DNA of 11,685 nt, taken from NCBI GenBank assembly GCA_045535635.1, contig JAZSLZ010000055.1:1-11685 (forward strand), in the 5' to 3' direction. The DNA is from RGIG8700 sp045535635 (lineage in GTDB: Bacteria; Bacillota; Clostridia; RGIG6154). A program made the position numbers and the translations under genes. The notes beneath the pieces were generated by a model. The model did no database searches. It saw only the letters and a list, made by a program, of their open reading frames with translations, and was not told the DNA's origin. Positions 6,230 to 11,685 of this stretch are shown here, in pieces. Position 1 is the first letter of the stretch; each line of letters starts with the position of its first letter.

Positions 6230-6910
6230 CTAATCCTCTTTCCTTATATCAAAATATTTTTCTTGTAATGTAAGTTCAAAAACATTGTCATAATGCTTCT
6301 GAAGTTTTTCTGCAACTGCTTTTGTTGCAGTTGTCATAACAACCTCAAGACCTGTAAGTTGTTTTAACTTGTTTATGTATTCATCACAGGAGATAACATC
6401 ATTTTCGGTTGTGTCATTTCCTACGTTTGAATTATTAACAATTGCAGTAAATTTAATTTTAGCTACTGCTTCAATTTCTCTCATAACCTCAACTGCATCT
6501 TCAGGTGTTGAAGTTAATGGTCTGTATGGATTAACTACAAAAAGCATTTCGTAGTTATTTTCTTCTAATATGTCTTCAGAATATCTTCCAAGAGCAAGTG
6601 CTCCCCTTTCATCTCCGCCAATGTCCATAACGACATACTTTGACTTATCGGCAATTATTCTGTATATATCTTTAGGAAGTGCAGGTGTATCAACATTGGT
6701 ATTGGCAAGTTCTGAACAAACAAGCTCTATTCCAAGACTATTTAAGTCTTTTTCACTATCTTTAGTTCTGAAATAGGGATTTACAATATCAAGGTCTGCA
6801 ATAACAGTATCAAAACCGCTTTCTTTAATTTTCTTTGCATAATTAACTGCAATATTGGTTTTTCCACTACCATAATGCCCTGCAAAAAGTGTTATTCTCT
6901 TAAGTTCCAT
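6230..6910 (-). CDS. P-loop NTPase of unknown role, first gene of the oxidoreductase operon
   Basis: This 226-residue soluble protein has a Walker A motif GHYGSGKT (11-18) close to the N-terminus, then TVIADLDIVNPYFRTKD (35-51), whose aspartates D39 and D41 sit where SIMIBI-class ATPases (MinD, ArsA, cobyrinate synthase relatives) carry their first switch, and a Walker B-like VVMDIGGDERGAL (93-105). IVNNSN (157-162) may be a base-recognition loop. Unlike true MinD/NifH/CooC proteins, the signature lysine at the second position of the P-loop (KGGxGKT) is replaced by H12. No signal peptide or membrane segment is seen. ATG at 6910 has an AAGGAGA site, and the promoter is directly upstream. One base separates it from the ferredoxin-like gene, so it is likely to work with the oxidoreductase: cofactor or Fe-S maturation, assembly or regulation are all possible, none shown. 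I do not recognise a named function. Confidence 0.85.
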   Translation of the reverse strand: MELKRITLFAGHYGSGKTNIAVNYAKKIKESGFDTVIADLDIVNPYFRTKDSEKDLNSLGIELVCSELANTNVDTPALPKDIYRIIADKSKYVVMDIGGDERGALALGRYSEDILEENNYEMLFVVNPYRPLTSTPEDAVEVMREIEAVAKIKFTAIVNNSNVGNDTTENDVISCDEYINKLKQLTGLEVVMTTATKAVAEKLQKHYDNVFELTLQEKYFDIRKED

Positions 6911-6929
6911 ACTTTCTCCTTATCAAAAT

Positions 6930-6958
6930 ATTGTAACACAGCAAAATTTCAATGTCAA
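6930..6958 (-). promoter_or_regulatory. Promoter of the NTPase-oxidoreductase-ilvE operon
   Basis: Minus-strand TTGACA (6953-6958, perfect -35) and TACAAT (6930-6935) are 17 nt apart. The start of transcription would fall near 6923, only about 12 nt before the NTPase ATG and barely ahead of its AAGGAGA site (6915-6921), so the leader is unusually short. The -35 overlaps by three bases the right-hand arm of a 12-bp inverted repeat. Confidence 0.87.
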
Positions 6959-6989
6959 GTAAATACGACTTAATTCTACATTGAAATTT
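6944..6989. repeat. 12-bp perfect inverted repeat at the his/oxidoreductase junction
   Basis: AAATTTCAATGT (6944-6955) and ACATTGAAATTT (6978-6989) are exact reverse complements separated by 22 nt. One end lies on the hisJ stop codon; the other covers the last three bases of the next operon's -35 and part of its spacer. Two readings fit: an AT-rich stem-loop that ends the his transcript (followed on the minus strand only by TTTTGC), or a two-site operator controlling the downstream promoter. Confidence 0.6.
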
Positions 6990-7731
6990 AAATCAAATCA
7001 GAAAAATCTTCGAACTTGTATAATAAATTTTGACAGCTATGGCTGTCACTTGAAAGAATCATTTTTACATTTCTTGATTTAAAATAATCTATTAAAAATC
7101 TAGCAGGATAAGGTTTTGTTTTATAACCTCTTGAAATAGCTCCTGTGTTAATTTCAACTATTTTACCTGAATCTGCAATAACTTTTGCCGCATCAAGTGC
7201 TATTTTCTTATATTCCTCACTTGTTTCATCAAAGTGCTTATTACCTTCGTTGAATTTACAAACCAAATCAAAATGACCAACAATATCGCAGTTAGTTTTG
7301 TTTACCACATCTTTAACTAACGCATAATAATCCTTAACATAATCCAAGAAATTACCGTTATACAATCTGTTAACATTATCTATCATATTCTGTTCAGAAA
7401 AATCAACATCAATATATTCACCGTTTTTATAAACACTATGAACAGAGCCGATAACATAATCATACCTAAAATCTGTTTCAGGTGAAAAGTAATCTCGTTC
7501 TGTTCCAAGATAGAGTTTTAATTTTGTTTTAGATTTAAGCTCATTAATTTCATTTATGTAATTAATGGTATTTTCTTTACTTATGCAATAGCTTGTCTGC
7601 ATTGGTGCATATTCATGGTCAGAAATACCAAGAATTTCAACGCCCTTACCCTCTGCATATGCAACCATTTCCGCAGGTGAATTTTTACCGTCTGAAAAAA
7701 CTGAATGAGTATGTAAATCATACTTTATCAT
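6988..7731 (-). CDS. hisJ: Histidinol-phosphatase, PHP family (HisJ/HisK type)
   Basis: A 247-residue PHP-domain metal-dependent phosphatase. Metal ligands visible in order are H7 and H9 (DLHTHS), D38-H39 (ISDHE), E78 (GTERD), H98 (GSVHS), H153 (VGHFD) and D229/H231 (SSDSHS), the full PHP set. It is the last gene of the his cluster and overlaps hisIE by 4 bases (ATGA), which assigns it to histidinol phosphate to histidinol (EC 3.1.3.15). This fits the monofunctional HisB upstream, which lacks a phosphatase domain. Length is slightly below that of typical HisJ/HisK (about 260-280). PHP proteins also include other phosphoesterases, so context carries part of the assignment. The stop codon is at the base of the 12-bp inverted repeat. 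Confidence 0.9.
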   Translation of the reverse strand: MIKYDLHTHSVFSDGKNSPAEMVAYAEGKGVEILGISDHEYAPMQTSYCISKENTINYINEINELKSKTKLKLYLGTERDYFSPETDFRYDYVIGSVHSVYKNGEYIDVDFSEQNMIDNVNRLYNGNFLDYVKDYYALVKDVVNKTNCDIVGHFDLVCKFNEGNKHFDETSEEYKKIALDAAKVIADSGKIVEINTGAISRGYKTKPYPARFLIDYFKSRNVKMILSSDSHSCQNLLYKFEDFSDLI

Positions 7732-8375
7732 TTTGTCATCTTCTCCTGCTTAACCTTATGGTCTATAACATTTCTTGAAGCAAGTTCTTTAATAATATCT
7801 TCAACATTAATTCCCATTTCAATCATAAGAACAAGGTTGTGATAAACAAGGTCTGCAATTTCGTAAATTGTTTCTGCTTTATCATTGTTTTTAGCAGCAA
7901 CAATAACCTCTGTTGATTCTTCGCCAACCTTTTTAAGAATTTTATCAATGCCCTTCTGGAAAAGATAAGTTGTGTATGAGCCTTCAGGCATTTTCGCTTT
8001 TCTGTCTAAAAGCATATTGTAAAGCTCACCAACAGAAAATTCTGCATTTTCTTCGCCGTAAACAAGGTCATTAAAGCAAGAATCTGCACCTGTGTGACAA
8101 GCAGGACCGTCTTTTCTTACAATAACATTTAAAGCATCTTTATCACAATCAGCCTTAATGCTTACAATGTGCTGATAGTTTCCTGATGTCTCCCCTTTTC
8201 TCCAGAGTTCATTTCTTGAACGGGACCAGAAGCATGTTTTTCCTTCCTTAATGCTTATTTCAAGGCTTTCTTTATTCATATAAGCAAGTGTTAAAACTTT
8301 TTTTGTTTCAACATCAGTTACAATTGCAGGAATTAAACCCTTTTCATCAAATTTCAATTCATTTATATTTAACAT
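7728..8375 (-). CDS. hisIE: Bifunctional phosphoribosyl-AMP cyclohydrolase / phosphoribosyl-ATP pyrophosphatase
   Basis: A 215-residue fusion. Residues 1 to about 112 are HisI: AYMNKESLE (31-39), CFWSRSRNELWRKGETSGN (48-66), the metal aspartates D76, D78 and D80, and zinc cysteines C77, C93 and C100 (GPACHTGADSC). About 115 to 205 is HisE: LFQKGIDKILKKVGEESTE (138-156) with the acidic metal residues at GEESTE and ETIYEIADL (168-176). The HisE domain hydrolyses phosphoribosyl-ATP to phosphoribosyl-AMP, and the HisI domain opens its purine ring, steps two and three of the pathway. ATG at 8375 lies 8 nt after hisF with an AGGTGA site; its stop overlaps hisJ. No anomaly was seen. Confidence 0.96.
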   Translation of the reverse strand: MLNINELKFDEKGLIPAIVTDVETKKVLTLAYMNKESLEISIKEGKTCFWSRSRNELWRKGETSGNYQHIVSIKADCDKDALNVIVRKDGPACHTGADSCFNDLVYGEENAEFSVGELYNMLLDRKAKMPEGSYTTYLFQKGIDKILKKVGEESTEVIVAAKNNDKAETIYEIADLVYHNLVLMIEMGINVEDIIKELASRNVIDHKVKQEKMTK

Positions 8376-8383
8376 ATTATCAC

Positions 8384-9142
8384 CTATATTCTAACATTAA
8401 TATTATTTTCTTTAAGTTCTTGTTTAAGGTCGTTTATTTTAACTTCTCCAAAATGGAAAATTGAAGCTGCAAGACCTGCATCAATATCAGGAATTTCTTT
8501 AAAAAGCTTAATGAAATCCTGAGTTGAACCTGCACCGCCTGATGCAATAACAGGAACATTTACAGTATCATTAACAATTTTCAACAGCTCTATATCAAAC
8601 CCCTGTTTAACACCGTCTGTATCAATGCTGTTAACTACGATTTCACCTGCACCATTCTTTTCACCATTCTTAATCCATTCTATAGCTTCAATGCCTGTGT
8701 TCTCTCTTCCGCCTTTTGCAAAAACACAGAACTTCCCATCAACTCTTTTAACATCAACTGAAAGAACAACGCATTGGTTTCCGTATTTCTGTGCTGCTGC
8801 AGAAATAATAGCTGGATTTTTAATAGCACCTGAATTAACAGAAACTTTATCTGCACCGCATTTCAAAACTCTGTCAAAATCATCAAGAGTATTTATACCT
8901 CCGCCAACTGTTAAAGGAATAAATACATTTTTTGCGGTTTCTCTTAATATATCAGTAAATAATGCTCTTCCATCGCTTGATGCAGTTATGTCATAAAACA
9001 CAAGCTCGTCTGCACCGCATCTGCTATAGTAATCGGCAAGTTTAACAGGCGAGTCAACATCATTAAGTCCTTCAAAATTAACTCCCTTTACCACTCGCCC
9101 ATCTCTAACATCAAGACACGGAATAATTCTTTTTGTTATCAT
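8384..9142 (-). CDS. hisF: Imidazole glycerol phosphate synthase cyclase subunit
   Basis: The 252-residue (beta-alpha)8 barrel matches the family length. Catalytic D11 is in IIPCLDVRDGRVVKG and D130 in VLSVDVK; phosphate-binding loops are TVGGGI (78-83) and ASGGAG (200-205), with NSIDTDGVKQGFD (171-183) also characteristic. Using ammonia channelled from HisH, it turns PRFAR into imidazole glycerol phosphate and AICAR. Its ATG overlaps the hisA stop (ATGA), with a GAGGTGG site inside hisA, indicating coupled translation. HisH, its partner, is two genes upstream. Confidence 0.97.
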   Translation of the reverse strand: MITKRIIPCLDVRDGRVVKGVNFEGLNDVDSPVKLADYYSRCGADELVFYDITASSDGRALFTDILRETAKNVFIPLTVGGGINTLDDFDRVLKCGADKVSVNSGAIKNPAIISAAAQKYGNQCVVLSVDVKRVDGKFCVFAKGGRENTGIEAIEWIKNGEKNGAGEIVVNSIDTDGVKQGFDIELLKIVNDTVNVPVIASGGAGSTQDFIKLFKEIPDIDAGLAASIFHFGEVKINDLKQELKENNINVRI

Positions 9143-9852
9143 TTTGCCACCTCAATTGCTTCTTTAAGGTCAATTTTTTCAAGATAAAGGGCTTTCCCTA
9201 CAATTGCACCGAAAACATTAAGCTTTGTAAGAGCCTTTATGTTTTCCATATCTGAAACTCCGCCTGATGCAATTATTTTAATGTTGTATTTTTCTGAAAG
9301 CTCTCTATAAAGCTGAAGGTTTGTTCCTTCCATAGCACCGTCTTTTGAAATATCAGTACAAATTATTGTATCGGCACCCGCTTTTTCCATTTTTTCAAAA
9401 AGTTCATCACAGGAAACCTTTGAAATCTCTGTCCAGCCTTTAACTGCAACAAATCCGTCAGAAATGTCAACACCGATTGCAATTTTATTTCCGTACTTTT
9501 TAATCATTTCTTCTGTAAATTCAGGCTCTGTTATTGCAACTGTGCCAAGAATTACTCTGAAAGCACCTGCATCTATGTATTTTTTAATTACTTCTTCTGT
9601 TCTTATGCCACCGCCGATTTCAACCTTTAATGATGTGTTATCTATAATAGCTTTAACAACATCAAAGTTTGTTGTGTCTCCGTCTTTTGCACCATCAAGG
9701 TCTACAACGTGCAAATACTCTGCCCCACATTTTTCAAAGTTTTTAGCAACTTCAACAGGGTTATCATTAAATACGGTAACTTTGTTATAATCACCTTTTA
9801 AAAGGCGTACCGCTTTTTTATCTTTTAAGTCTATAGCAGGAAAAATCTTCAA
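9139..9852 (-). CDS. hisA: ProFAR isomerase (HisA)
   Basis: A 237-residue (beta-alpha)8 barrel that performs the Amadori rearrangement of ProFAR to PRFAR. Catalytic aspartates are D8 (FPAIDLK) and D129 (GVDISDG). EIGGGIR (78-84), CTDISKDGAMEGTN (165-178), ASGGVS (195-200) and GAIVGKAL (215-222) bind the two phosphates. The start codon is TTG (9850-9852), since the bases before the conserved KIFPAIDLK are TTG and an AAGGAG site lies 7 nt upstream; an in-frame ATG is absent at that position. It begins 11 nt after hisH and overlaps hisF by 4 bases. TrpF activity (as in PriA) is not suggested by anything here. Confidence 0.96.
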   Translation of the reverse strand: MKIFPAIDLKDKKAVRLLKGDYNKVTVFNDNPVEVAKNFEKCGAEYLHVVDLDGAKDGDTTNFDVVKAIIDNTSLKVEIGGGIRTEEVIKKYIDAGAFRVILGTVAITEPEFTEEMIKKYGNKIAIGVDISDGFVAVKGWTEISKVSCDELFEKMEKAGADTIICTDISKDGAMEGTNLQLYRELSEKYNIKIIASGGVSDMENIKALTKLNVFGAIVGKALYLEKIDLKEAIEVAK

Positions 9853-9859
9853 AATCTCA

Positions 9860-9865
9860 CTCCTT
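9860..9865 (-). promoter_or_regulatory. Ribosome binding site for the TTG start of hisA
   Basis: Minus-strand AAGGAG is 7 nt before the TTG at 9850-9852 and overlaps the hisH stop codon. It identifies TTG as the hisA start and suggests re-initiation after hisH. Confidence 0.75.
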
Positions 9866-10475
9866 AAATTTCACAAAAAGCTTTTAATATTTTAAGTCCG
9901 ATTTCACCGCTTTTTTCAGGGTGGAACTGAACACCGTAAACATTTTTATATGCAACTGCCGCAGTAAGCTCTTTTCCATACTCTGTTGTTGCAGTTAAGC
10001 TTTCTTCGCAGTCGCTACCATAATATGAATGAACAAAATAAACATGGTCGTTTTCGTTTAAATACTTAAACAATTCACATTTAGGCTCTGTAAAATGCAA
10101 AACATTCCATCCGATATGAGGAATTTTATAGTTCTTTGGAACATCAGGCTCGATTGGTATTATTTTGCCTTTTATAAGTCCAAGTCCCTCATATTCTCCA
10201 TATTCATAGCTTTTTTCAAACAAAAGCTGCATACCAAGGCAAATACCAAGAAGCGGTTTGCCATTTTTAACTTCTTCAATTATAACTTCGCAAAGTCCGC
10301 TGTCTTTAAGCTTTTGTGCCGCATCTTTAAATGCTCCAACACCGGGAAGTATAAGCTTATCTGCTTTTTTAATTGTTTCAACATCTGATGTAAGGCAAAC
10401 ATCTGCACCAATCTTTTCAAACGAACTGTAAAGTGAAAATATGTTACCAACACCATAATCTATAATTGCAATCAT
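9864..10475 (-). CDS. hisH: Imidazole glycerol phosphate synthase glutaminase subunit
   Basis: This 203-residue class I glutamine amidotransferase has nucleophile C79 in GICLGMQLLF and the H185/E187 pair in GVQFHPEKSG. The N-terminal IAIIDYGVGNIFS (2-14) and LPGVGAF (43-49) are typical of HisH. It hydrolyses glutamine and passes ammonia to HisF. Start ATG shares one base with the hisB stop (TAATG), and an AAAGGAG site precedes it. The length is normal and all catalytic residues are present. Confidence 0.97.
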   Translation of the reverse strand: MIAIIDYGVGNIFSLYSSFEKIGADVCLTSDVETIKKADKLILPGVGAFKDAAQKLKDSGLCEVIIEEVKNGKPLLGICLGMQLLFEKSYEYGEYEGLGLIKGKIIPIEPDVPKNYKIPHIGWNVLHFTEPKCELFKYLNENDHVYFVHSYYGSDCEESLTATTEYGKELTAAVAYKNVYGVQFHPEKSGEIGLKILKAFCEI

Positions 10476-11062
10476 TAAAGTACTCCTTTTGTTGATGGAA
10501 TTTCATCTTTAAATGCTTCGTTGATTTTAACTGCTTTTGACATAGTTCTTCCAAATGCTTTAAAGACACCTTCTGCAATATGATGTGAATTTTTTCCGTT
10601 TAACTTCTTAATATGAAGTGTTATATTTGCATTTCTTACAAATGCAAGGAAAATTTCTTCAACAAGCTCACTGTCAAAATCACCGATTTTTTCTGTTGGA
10701 ATTTCAACATCATATTCAAGATGCGCTCTTCCGGAAATATCTGTTGCACAAAGAATTAATGTTTCATCCATTGGAAGAATAATATCACCATAGCGCTCTA
10801 TGCCTTTCATATCATCAAGTGCTTTAGCAAACGCTTTTCCAAGACAAATTCCAATATCCTCTGCAGAATGGTGATAATCAACAAAAGTATCACCTGTGCA
10901 TTTAATATCAAGGTCAAATCTTGCATGTTTTGAGAAAAGTGTAAACATATGGTCTAAGAATCCGCATCCTGTTGATATTTTAGACTTTCCTGTTCCATCA
11001 AGATTTAAAGAAAGCTTTATATCTGTTTCTGCAGTTTTTCTGTGTAAAGTTACAGTTCTCAT
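10475..11062 (-). CDS. hisB: Imidazoleglycerol-phosphate dehydratase (monofunctional)
   Basis: A 195-residue dehydratase, the usual length for the single-domain enzyme. Metal-binding residues appear in GCGFLDHMF (H38), DYHHSAEDIG (H64, H65, E68) and the second half's KNSHHIAEGVFKAFGR (H160, H161, E164), showing the duplicated fold. The C-terminus PSTKGVL is typical. It removes water from imidazole glycerol phosphate to give imidazole acetol phosphate, the substrate for HisC. There is no HAD-type phosphatase extension, consistent with a separate PHP-type HisJ downstream. ATG overlaps the hisC stop (TAATG) behind an AAAGGAG site. Confidence 0.97.
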   Translation of the reverse strand: MRTVTLHRKTAETDIKLSLNLDGTGKSKISTGCGFLDHMFTLFSKHARFDLDIKCTGDTFVDYHHSAEDIGICLGKAFAKALDDMKGIERYGDIILPMDETLILCATDISGRAHLEYDVEIPTEKIGDFDSELVEEIFLAFVRNANITLHIKKLNGKNSHHIAEGVFKAFGRTMSKAVKINEAFKDEIPSTKGVL

Positions 11063-11685
11063 TATTCTTCTCCTTTAACTATCTTTTTAATTATTTCAAC
11101 AAAAACTTTCATTTCTTCTTCAGATCCGATTGTTATTCTGTTGAAATCTTTAATTTTTTCTTTTGTGAAATGTCTCACAAGTATCCCTTTTTCTTTTAAC
11201 ATTTCATATATCTTAAGTCCACTTATATTTTCGTGCTTTGCAAAAATGAAATTTGCCTTTGATTCAAGCACATAAAAACCAAGCTTTTCAAGTTCTGTTT
11301 TTGTAAACTCTCTTGTTTTGATAATTTTCTTACAATTATCCATATAATAATCGTTACTTTCCATTGCAGAAATACCTGCCACCTGTGTAAGACGGTTAAT
11401 ATTATAAGGATTAGTTGAATACTTAATCATTTCAAGCTCTGCTATAATATCTTTATGCCCAATAGCAAAGCCAAGTCTTGCACCTGCTAAAGAATATGAC
11501 TTTGAAAAAGTTCTCACAACAAGAAGGTTATCATATTTATTTACAAGATTTATTGCAGATTCTCCGCCAAAATCAACATAAGCTTCATCAATAACAACAA
11601 CATAATCTTTGTTTGAAGTAACAATTTCTTCTATTTGATTTAATGAAATAGTCATTCCTGTAGGGGCATTAGGATTTGCAATAAC
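11062..11685 (-). CDS. hisC: Histidinol-phosphate aminotransferase, C-terminal part (cut by window edge)
   Basis: The reading frame continues to the window edge, past the first in-frame ATG at 11655, because the codons at 11656-11685 encode VIANPNAPTG, the conserved NPNxPTG motif of fold-type I aminotransferases. The 207 visible residues are about the C-terminal 60 percent of a roughly 350-residue enzyme. Numbering from the edge, VVIDEAYVDF (30-39) holds the PLP-pyridine aspartate (D33), TFSKSYSLAGARLG (59-72) holds the Schiff-base lysine K62 and phosphate-binding R70, and R183 in FNRITIG (181-187) is the likely substrate carboxylate/phosphate arginine. It converts imidazole acetol phosphate and glutamate to histidinol phosphate. 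The missing N-terminus would lie upstream, beyond 11685. Confidence 0.95.
   Translation of the reverse strand, partial: VIANPNAPTGMTISLNQIEEIVTSNKDYVVVIDEAYVDFGGESAINLVNKYDNLLVVRTFSKSYSLAGARLGFAIGHKDIIAELEMIKYSTNPYNINRLTQVAGISAMESNDYYMDNCKKIIKTREFTKTELEKLGFYVLESKANFIFAKHENISGLKIYEMLKEKGILVRHFTKEKIKDFNRITIGSEEEMKVFVEIIKKIVKGEE

Noticed and set aside
8625..8996. Open frame of 123 codons on the plus strand
   Set aside because: It is antisense to hisF, whose motifs are complete; composition looks like a complement-strand artefact.
9464..9790. Open frame of 108 codons on the plus strand
   Set aside because: It is antisense to hisA, with no recognisable domain or translation signals.
1..11685. 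Mobile elements, CRISPR arrays, tRNA/rRNA genes, toxin-antitoxin or phage-defence genes
   Set aside because: None was seen on either strand; every long open frame on the minus strand is a metabolic or transport gene with intact family motifs.

Overview
This window looks like chromosomal core-metabolism DNA from an anaerobic, low-GC Gram-positive bacterium, most likely a Clostridia member of the Bacillota. The evidence is strongly AT-rich DNA, near-consensus AAGGAGG ribosome binding sites, textbook sigma-A-type promoters, a ferredoxin-dependent 2-oxoacid oxidoreductase, pyruvate phosphate dikinase, LplB/LplC-type sugar permeases and a PHP-type (HisJ/HisK) histidinol phosphatase. Genus cannot be read from the sequence. 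All sixteen genes lie on the minus strand, so transcription runs from high to low coordinates. No RNA genes, insertion sequences, CRISPR arrays or phage genes were seen, and no gene-free stretch exceeds 300 bases.

In transcription order, 11685 to 6988 is the distal part of a histidine operon: hisC (cut by the window edge), hisB, hisH, hisA, hisF, fused hisIE and hisJ. The genes overlap or nearly touch (TAATG and ATGA junctions). They cover cyclohydrolase/pyrophosphatase, isomerase, glutamine amidotransferase/cyclase, dehydratase, aminotransferase and phosphatase steps. hisG, hisZ and hisD are not in the window and are presumably upstream or elsewhere.

A second operon, 6958 to 2541, has its own promoter (TTGACA, 17 nt, TACAAT). 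It encodes a P-loop NTPase of unknown role, a 2x[4Fe-4S] ferredoxin-like subunit, the alpha, beta and gamma subunits of a 2-oxoacid:ferredoxin oxidoreductase (VOR/KOR type), and a class IV branched-chain aminotransferase (ilvE). It ends at a perfect 12-bp hairpin. The pairing of aminotransferase and oxidoreductase suggests conversion between branched-chain amino acids, their 2-oxoacids and acyl-CoAs with ferredoxin as electron carrier, in either direction.

A third unit, 2380 to 391, has a promoter (TTGAAA, 17 nt, TATAAT), two carbohydrate ABC permeases (LplB and LplC types) and a clear intrinsic terminator. No substrate-binding protein or ATPase accompanies them. Finally, 342 to 1 carries a promoter (TTTACA, 17 nt, TATAAT) and the first 87 codons of pyruvate phosphate dikinase.

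Most of the window is ordinary metabolism. The points most worth a second look are the uncharacterised NTPase leading the oxidoreductase operon, inverted repeats lying on the -35 regions of two promoters, CAACA motifs spaced about 21 bp apart upstream of the permease promoter, and the orphan permease pair.
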